Shown here: one piece after another, positions 1 through 4,817 of the stretch
Numbering within the stretch: the first letter of the stretch is position 1
How the letters are laid out: each line of letters opens with the position of its first letter
Origin: Candidatus Altarchaeales archaeon A3
GTDB taxonomy: Archaea > Altiarchaeota > Altiarchaeia > Altiarchaeales > Altiarchaeaceae
DNA: 6,352 nucleotides
Reading direction: 5' to 3'
Assembly: GCA_002083985.1 (NCBI GenBank)
Contig: MTER01000157.1
Span: 1-6,352, forward strand
Made by a program: the position numbers and the translations under genes
Notes under the pieces: model-generated
Databases searched by the model: none
Seen by the model: only the letters and a program-made list of their open reading frames with translations
What the model was told of the DNA's origin: nothing

Positions 1-2
1 AT

Positions 3-821
3 GAAGCATTAGTTAGAGGGTATGGAGGATATGCTTGTGATCCAACTTCTGATGGATTTAAAAAATGTGAGTTAAAAGAGGAAAAATTTAAAAAATGGGA
101 GTTAAAAGAGGAAAAATTTAATAAAGCATTAGAGTTCCGTAAATCTATCCAAAAAGCATTAGATGAGCAAATCTGTCCTGCATGTCAGCTTTTCGGATGC
201 ACCGGCTGGAGCAGGAGATTTAGATTAGAAATAAACAATGCAAATGATAAGAATAAAGGTTTTGAAGGTTCTTTTGATATAAACATTATAGAATTGTATC
301 CTATGAATGAAAGTCAATTGTTGTTGCTCTGGCAAACTTTTTATATAATTGGTAAATACGGCACAATCGGTGCCAAAAACATGTTAAAGCCATCTCTATC
401 ATCTCCATATTGTAGTGACAGAGGACAGGTGGAGGTTATTTGGAAAGAATCTGCATTTGAAAAACCAAATTTGGAAAAACACTCTGTTGAAAAAATAATC
501 AAAGAAAACAAAAACGGAATAAATAAAGAAAACAATAGTGAGTGGCCGAATTTAAAATATTTCTTATTTTCACCAGACGAAAGTTTAAGGGCAGAGAAAT
601 TTGTTGAATTGCAAAACATGTCAGATTTCATTAAAGGAGATAAAGGAGATATGCGTGCCCCCCCAAGAGCAAATAAGTTTGCATCATTCAAAAATGGAAA
701 ACGTTTTTGGGGATATACAAAAGCTGACGAAAATATGTATAAGGAAGTATTTAAAAAACTTAAAGATTTAGGCATCAAAAATGTCATTAAAGGTGAAGAG
801 GTGATTAAAAATGAGTTATGA
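3..821 (+). CDS. cmr1: Cmr1-like RAMP protein of a type III CRISPR effector, 5' end missing
   Basis: The frame is open from base 3 to the TGA at 819-821, giving about 272 residues; the start lies before the window. What can be seen is a segment reading CPACQLFGCTGWSRRFRL (bases 177-230), the hallmark of Cmr1-type RAMP subunits. It is followed by a GKYGTIGAKN stretch, in the place of the G-rich loop (GxxGxLGA) of the family, and by an RAPPRANKF patch near the C-terminus. Cmr1 is a RAMP-fold subunit of the type III (Cmr-like) crRNA ribonucleoprotein and binds near the target 3' end. The gene overlaps the next one by 11 nt and its last codons carry that gene's ribosome binding site, so the two are translationally coupled. 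Oddities are a 30-bp in-frame duplication (57-120) and a C7 run at 658-664 that leaves the frame intact. RAMP membership is secure; assignment to Cmr1 rather than another group 7 RAMP is probable. Confidence 0.8.
   Translation, partial: EALVRGYGGYACDPTSDGFKKCELKEEKFKKWELKEEKFNKALEFRKSIQKALDEQICPACQLFGCTGWSRRFRLEINNANDKNKGFEGSFDINIIELYPMNESQLLLLWQTFYIIGKYGTIGAKNMLKPSLSSPYCSDRGQVEVIWKESAFEKPNLEKHSVEKIIKENKNGINKENNSEWPNLKYFLFSPDESLRAEKFVELQNMSDFIKGDKGDMRAPPRANKFASFKNGKRFWGYTKADENMYKEVFKKLKDLGIKNVIKGEEVIKNEL
57..120 (+). repeat. 30-bp tandem duplication inside the Cmr1-like gene
   Basis: Two adjacent 30-bp units (57-86 and 87-116, with the next 4 bases continuing the pattern) differ only at 68 (T) versus 98 (G). 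In frame they encode FKKCELKEEK and FKKWELKEEK, a lysine- and glutamate-rich linker just upstream of the conserved CPACQLFG segment. The duplication preserves the frame and looks recent. Confidence 0.9.
791..805 (+). promoter_or_regulatory. Strong Shine-Dalgarno sequence for the second RAMP gene
   Basis: AGGTGA (791-796) is followed by GAGGTGAT (798-805), which ends 5 nt before the ATG at 811. GAGGTGAT matches the consensus GGAGGTGAT over eight bases. It lies inside the last codons of the Cmr1-like gene and fixes 811 as the start of the next gene. It is the best ribosome binding site in the window. Confidence 0.75.
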
Positions 822-1479
822 TTTTTATGCAGAACATTATGGAAAAATCAGTTTAGAGGATGTTAAAAAATGGAATCAGTATACCCTCTTGAAATGTACT
901 AATACGAATCGTGAAGAAAATTATAAGGATTCAATTCAAAAGTATTATACTTCAAAACAGATAGAACCCAATTGGGAATACACCAAGTGGTTTATTCCTT
1001 CTGAAGTTTCTCTAAGCGAATCTGTCTTTATTAAGATAAATTTCGAGCTTAGAAAACCCTATATTTCAAAAGATGATGAAGAATTCTGGCCTAAGGATAA
1101 CACAATATGCAAGGATAAAGTCTTCAAAATTCCCTACATTAGGCCTTCTTCATGGAAAGGTGCTTTAAGACATGTGGTAAGGGATAGATTAGAAGTATCA
1201 AAATCAATTGTTAAGAGATTATTTGGTAACGAAAAAGAAAGTGAAGAGTTGAAAAGAGGCAGATTGATATTTTATCCTACTTTCTTTGATCAGATAGATT
1301 TAGATGTGATTGCACCTCACGATAGAAAAACTAAAGCAGGCAAGAAAGGGATTTCACCTATTTACTATGAGATATCCCCGAAGGGCTCAAAAGGAACTTT
1401 TGCTTTACTTTACTTCCCATTTGATTTGATTGGAGATGAAAAAGAAATAAAGGAACAGGTTCCGACTTATATGCTTTAA
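811..1479 (+). CDS. Cmr6-like RAMP protein, N-terminal part of a frameshifted gene
   Basis: This is a 222-residue frame beginning at ATG 811, supported by the Shine-Dalgarno at 798-805. It shows RAMP features: CKDKVFKIPYIRPSSWKGAL (about residues 100-119), the ligand-loop 'PxSSxKGxLR' signature, and a central region with FYPTFFDQIDLDVIAPHDRK followed by GTFALLYFPFDLIG. Group 7 RAMPs of type III systems (Cmr4/Cmr6 kind) have this layout and bind crRNA in the effector backbone. The frame ends at TAA 1477-1479 after a tail (about VPTYML) that does not look like the family. The expected C-terminus, with GFGAKASSGYG, follows at once in another frame, so this is the front part of a gene that should run to 1673 (about 287 residues). 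Cmr6 is favoured over Cmr4 because of the late GxGAKxSSGYG motif, but I do not assign a symbol. Confidence 0.8.
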   Translation: MSYDFYAEHYGKISLEDVKKWNQYTLLKCTNTNREENYKDSIQKYYTSKQIEPNWEYTKWFIPSEVSLSESVFIKINFELRKPYISKDDEEFWPKDNTICKDKVFKIPYIRPSSWKGALRHVVRDRLEVSKSIVKRLFGNEKESEELKRGRLIFYPTFFDQIDLDVIAPHDRKTKAGKKGISPIYYEISPKGSKGTFALLYFPFDLIGDEKEIKEQVPTYML

Positions 1480-1673
1480 GGGATGCGATTCCAGCAATGC
1501 TCAGAGAGTATGGTTTTGGAGCAAAAGCATCATCGGGATATGGCGTTGTTGAAGATAAAATTAGTTTTACCATTAATGATACTTCAAAGGGAAATACAAA
1601 TTTTGAAGCATTTAAAAATAGTATTAACGGTCTGAAAAATTATATTCAATGCGATAAAAATATAAAAATTTAA
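1440..1673 (+). pseudogene. C-terminal part of the same Cmr6-like RAMP gene, displaced by a frameshift
   Basis: In the frame one base back from the upstream part (codons starting at 1440, after a TGA at 1437-1439), translation is open to TAA 1671-1673. It reads SDLYALRDAIPAMLREYGF, then GAKASSGYG and a lysine-rich tail. GFGAKxSSGYG is the C-terminal glycine loop of Cmr6-like RAMPs, so this belongs to the gene starting at 811. A single-base loss (or two-base gain) between 1440 and 1476 explains the break; the amino acid match places it most likely at 1455-1466. No canonical X-XXY-YYZ slippery heptamer occurs in that window. The only internal ATG (1497) would give a 58-residue peptide without a good ribosome binding site, so separate translation is unlikely. 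It ends in a TAATG overlap with abiEi. Confidence 0.75.
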
Positions 1674-2536
1674 TGATTATCATGACAACAAATATAACAT
1701 CACTAAGTAAAATAGAATCCGCACTGCTTTCAACTTTGAGTGCGGAAGGAAAAAATATTTTCACAACTGATGATGCTTCAGCAGTGATTGGAAAAGGAAG
1801 AACAGACATCAGGAACATACTATCTACATTGTCAAAGAAATCATGGATAAACAGGATAGAGCGGGGAAAGTATTTAATTGTTCCATTAGAAGCAGGTGTT
1901 GAAAGAAAATGGTCGGAAGATTCGTTCATTATAGCATCACATCTTATTGCTCCGTACACTATTGCTCCGTACACTATTGCTCCGTACACTATTGCTTACT
2001 GGTCTGCTTTAAGTTACTGGAATTTAACAGAACAGATGCCTCGTACTGTATTTGTTGCGTCAACTCATAGAAAATTTACCGGACAAAAAAAGATTGCAAG
2101 CATCCCTTACAGATTCATTACACTATTGCCTGAAAAATTTTTCGGCATAAAAACAATATGGATTAATAATAAGAAAGTGAATATGACTGATCCTGAAAAG
2201 ACGATAGTTGATTGCCTTGATCATCCGGAATATTGCGGGGGAATAGTGGAAGCTGTAAAAGGAGTATGGAATGGAATTAAGGATAAAAATATTGACCTGA
2301 AGAAGGCTACCGGATATGCCGCAAGAATCAATAACAAAGCGGTTTTCAAAAGATTAGGTTATTTGTGCGAGGTTCTTGGTATAAAAACAGAGCAATCTAA
2401 TATCTGGCTGCACAATATATCAAAGGGTTATTCCCTTCTTGATCCAACACTTCCGGATAAAGGGAATTATCTGAGAAAATGGAGATTAAGATGCAATGTG
2501 GATAAATATAATTTAACAGAGTGGAAAGAACACTAA
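1673..2536 (+). CDS. abiEi: AbiEi family antitoxin / transcriptional repressor of a type IV toxin-antitoxin pair
   Basis: The 287-residue protein has an N-terminal winged helix-turn-helix (about residues 10-70; the segment FTTDDASAVIGKGRTDIRN looks like the recognition half and WINRIERGKYLIVP the wing). The AbiEi core follows: AYWSALSYWNLTEQMPRTVFV (109-129), then VNMTDPEKTIVDCLDHP (169-185) and GGIVEAVKGVW. In the AbiE family this protein represses its own operon and neutralises the AbiEii toxin without a stable complex. The ATG at 1673 overlaps the stop of the RAMP gene (TAATG); ATG 1682 is an alternative. Neither has a Shine-Dalgarno, so coupling or a leaderless message is implied. The upstream frameshift ends translation 194 nt earlier and would break coupling. 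A three-fold IAPYT repeat (residues 92-106) expands a region usually single-copy. The toxin partner begins one nucleotide after this stop. Confidence 0.88.
   Translation: MIIMTTNITSLSKIESALLSTLSAEGKNIFTTDDASAVIGKGRTDIRNILSTLSKKSWINRIERGKYLIVPLEAGVERKWSEDSFIIASHLIAPYTIAPYTIAPYTIAYWSALSYWNLTEQMPRTVFVASTHRKFTGQKKIASIPYRFITLLPEKFFGIKTIWINNKKVNMTDPEKTIVDCLDHPEYCGGIVEAVKGVWNGIKDKNIDLKKATGYAARINNKAVFKRLGYLCEVLGIKTEQSNIWLHNISKGYSLLDPTLPDKGNYLRKWRLRCNVDKYNLTEWKEH
1946..1996 (+). repeat. 15-bp tandem repeat, three perfect copies plus a partial, in abiEi
   Basis: ATTGCTCCGTACACT occurs perfectly at 1946-1960, 1961-1975 and 1976-1990. A six-base start of a fourth copy (ATTGCT) follows at 1991-1996. In frame it encodes IAPYT three times and then IAYW. 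Copy-number change by slippage would keep the reading frame and alter the linker between the DNA-binding and the antitoxin domain. Confidence 0.95.
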
Positions 2537-2537
2537 A

Positions 2538-4817
2538 ATGATAAGTCATGACGAACTTAAACGCAAAGCAAATGAACAACAGATAAGTGTAGTAACTTTG
2601 GAAAGGGATTATGTTATAGAATGGGTACTAAAATCAATCTATGGATATCCTCAATTAAAGGATATTTTAATTTTTAAGGGAGGCACTGCTTTGAAGAAAG
2701 CATATTTTAAAGATTATAGATTTTCAGCCGACCTTGATTTTACTGCAATTAAAGATGTAGGTGGAAATATATTAAAAACAATATTTGAAAATATTGTAAA
2801 AAAATCAGCGGAAGACAGCGGAATAAGTTTCTTAGATATAGAATTTGAACAAACCAGAGATGAATATAATGAAGAGGCGTTTGAAATTAAAATTCCTTTT
2901 ATCGGTCCGACGCAGCAAAAGAACTCGCCGCCAAAAATAAAAGTACAGATAACCCGATATGAAAAACTATTTTTCAAACCTGAAGAAAAGGATTTAATCT
3001 CAACATATTCAGATAATAAAGATTGCACGGTAAAATTAAAGGTGTATTCGCTCGAAGAAATAATTGGGGAGAAATTAAGGGCACTTCACCAGAGAGTCAG
3101 ACCAAGAGATTTATATGATCTGTATTATTTGCTAACCACACAGAACATTAACAAAATCAGAGTTTGTGAGTGTTTCCTGAAAAAATGTGAACACAAGAAA
3201 GTTGATTGGAATATTGATCCATTTGAAAAATCAGATGATTTTAAAAATGCATGGAACATTTCTCTGAAAGATTTAATAAGTAATGTCCCTGATTTTAATG
3301 ATGTTGTTAAACACGTGAAAGGTGAAATGGGTGCGATTAAAAATATGTGCAGAATCATCAAAAATAGGGATTTGATACTTCTGGCAGAGATTGGAGCGTT
3401 GATACATGATTTAGGGAAGTTAAGTGAAGAGTTTGTTGGATATTGTTCTACGGAGAAAAAACCGGAAAGTTTTTATCATGCTAAAATTTTAGATCCAAAA
3501 TATGTTCCTAATTCTTTGATAAATCTCATTGATTCAGATACTTTTGAAGTTAATGATCTATTTCAATCCACAAAAAAGATAAAAATACTTCGTGAATTGA
3601 TAGAAAATCATCATCATAATGGAAATTCTAATCTTTTAAAAATTTTAAAAGTCCCTGGATGTGATGGTGTTGATTCTGGTGTCGATAAAGGAACTCCTGG
3701 TAAAAAACAATCTAAAGATAATACTTTTATCTCAACAGCATTCGGTTACGAAAAACAACCAATAAAACTAAACGAATTTCGAAATAAATTCTGTAAGGTT
3801 TTAGAGAAAGAATTAATTAAAATTAAAAACGCGAAAGATGTCCAATTAAACTGGAAGGAGATAAGGGCAAACATATTTGAATCTGCTGAACAAGAGTTCT
3901 CTCACGCACTTGGCGAAACCAGAAGAGCATCCAATGAAGTTACATTATGGGATCACTCATATTCAGTTGCAAGTTTATATAAGGCAGCACTTGCAAAGAT
4001 ATTGATTGATGAGGAGTTAACCGATCCTAAAGATTTAAAATGGAAGATACTTTCTGTTAATTTTGATAAGCTGAAATTTATAGCATCTTCCCATAACATT
4101 CCAGATATTTTGAAACGACAAGAATTATTAGAAAATATTGAAGAAGGAATAAAAAATTTCATTGAAGAGGAGTTTCCGGTTGGCAATGAAATATATCGTG
4201 ACGAAACCGGGATATACTTTGTTATACCTGATCTAAAAGATAATAGTAAACGGGAAGAGTTAAAAAACATTTTTACTGAAAAAATAATTGAAATTTTTCA
4301 GAATGATATAGAAGGTGAGATATTGCCGGAGATCGAAATAAGTAAAGAACCTTCTCGGTCTTCAGTTATACTTGGTGGTGTGGTTGAGAGTGGAAAAAAC
4401 AAACCGCCAATCTCGCAAGCAACAATTCCAAAATGGAAAGAGTGTTGGAATGAAAACAAAACAAATAAAACAGCGATGTTTGATGATAGATTATGTAAAT
4501 ATGCAGATTGCAGAAATTACAAAAATAATGCCTGCACAAAATTTAAAATAAATATTGAAATCTGTTCGGTTTGTGGAAAACGACCTAAATGTGAGAAGCA
4601 GAACTTATGCAAAACATGTTCTAAAAGAAGAGATAAGCGAGCAGTAGAATGGCTAAGCAAACCTAATACCACAATATGGCTTGACGAAAGCTCTGATTTG
4701 AACAACAGAGTTGCAGTAATTACTGCAAGATTTGATCTATCTAAATGGTTAAATGGAGAGTATTTAAATACAATATTTTCGCAGTGGTTTGATGATGTGA
4801 ATGGCAAGGAAGAATAA
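2538..4817 (+). CDS. AbiEii nucleotidyltransferase toxin fused in frame to the N-terminal half of Csx11 (Cas10-type)
   Basis: This is an uninterrupted 759-residue frame. Residues 1-262 are an AbiEii/AbiGii-type nucleotidyltransferase: FKGGTALKK (46-54), DLD (65-67), and EEIIGEKLRALHQR (173-186) with VRPRDLYDLYYLL. It is full length and the catalytic motifs look intact. AbiEii-related toxins (MenT family) transfer nucleotides to tRNA. From about residue 264 the protein is Csx11, the Cas10-like large subunit of a type III effector. It has AEIGALIHDLGKLSEEF with H290-D291 of the HD nuclease, ENHHHNG (356-362), CDGVDSGVDKGTPGKKQSKD (375-394), WDHSYSVASLYKAALA (471-486), a first palm (about 501-566), and a cysteine-rich zinc ribbon (C653, C658, C666, C676, C679, C685, C691, C694). 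The second palm begins with ITARFDLSKWLNG. The frame ends inside that palm; the rest continues in another frame from 4801. ATG 2538 lies one base after the abiEi stop with only a weak GGAAAG upstream. Internal ATGs at 3327 and 3345 could produce Csx11 alone. Confidence 0.88.
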   Translation: MISHDELKRKANEQQISVVTLERDYVIEWVLKSIYGYPQLKDILIFKGGTALKKAYFKDYRFSADLDFTAIKDVGGNILKTIFENIVKKSAEDSGISFLDIEFEQTRDEYNEEAFEIKIPFIGPTQQKNSPPKIKVQITRYEKLFFKPEEKDLISTYSDNKDCTVKLKVYSLEEIIGEKLRALHQRVRPRDLYDLYYLLTTQNINKIRVCECFLKKCEHKKVDWNIDPFEKSDDFKNAWNISLKDLISNVPDFNDVVKHVKGEMGAIKNMCRIIKNRDLILLAEIGALIHDLGKLSEEFVGYCSTEKKPESFYHAKILDPKYVPNSLINLIDSDTFEVNDLFQSTKKIKILRELIENHHHNGNSNLLKILKVPGCDGVDSGVDKGTPGKKQSKDNTFISTAFGYEKQPIKLNEFRNKFCKVLEKELIKIKNAKDVQLNWKEIRANIFESAEQEFSHALGETRRASNEVTLWDHSYSVASLYKAALAKILIDEELTDPKDLKWKILSVNFDKLKFIASSHNIPDILKRQELLENIEEGIKNFIEEEFPVGNEIYRDETGIYFVIPDLKDNSKREELKNIFTEKIIEIFQNDIEGEILPEIEISKEPSRSSVILGGVVESGKNKPPISQATIPKWKECWNENKTNKTAMFDDRLCKYADCRNYKNNACTKFKINIEICSVCGKRPKCEKQNLCKTCSKRRDKRAVEWLSKPNTTIWLDESSDLNNRVAVITARFDLSKWLNGEYLNTIFSQWFDDVNGKEE
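3318..3347 (+). promoter_or_regulatory. Candidate relict ribosome binding site and native start of csx11 inside the fused frame
   Basis: The toxin/Csx11 junction contains AAAGGTGAA (3318-3326), then ATG (3327), GGGTG and ATTAAAAAT running into ATG 3345-3347. This resembles the leader of the second RAMP gene at 789-813, which reads AAAGGTGAA, GAGGTG, ATTAAAAATG. The resemblance suggests the junction keeps the former translation start of csx11. From ATG 3345 the protein would begin MCRIIKNRDLILLAEIG, reasonable for an HD-first Csx11. Spacing is poor: 1 nt from GGTGA to ATG 3327, and about 11 nt from GGGTG to ATG 3345. Efficiency cannot be judged. Confidence 0.4.

Noticed and set aside
658..664. 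Run of seven C in an AT-rich gene as a frameshift or error site
   Set aside because: The reading frame encodes plausible RAMP sequence on both sides (MRAPPRANKF), so nothing is broken there.
341..787. 148-codon minus-strand open frame opposite the Cmr1-like gene
   Set aside because: It is antisense to a frame with clear RAMP motifs and has no recognisable motif. The other minus-strand frames (for example 1624-1989, 2714-3028, 3953-4270, 4517-4807) are likewise shadows of identified genes.
1440..1479. Programmed -1 frameshift site in the Cmr6-like gene
   Set aside because: The direction of the shift fits, but no canonical slippery heptamer in the correct phase is present in the only allowed interval. 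An indel is the simpler reading.
2538..3326. Reading the AbiEii-like region as a native Csx11 N-terminal domain
   Set aside because: The nucleotidyltransferase motifs are specific to the AbiEii/AbiGii family and the partner antitoxin abiEi sits directly upstream, so this is a TA toxin rather than a Cas10 extension.
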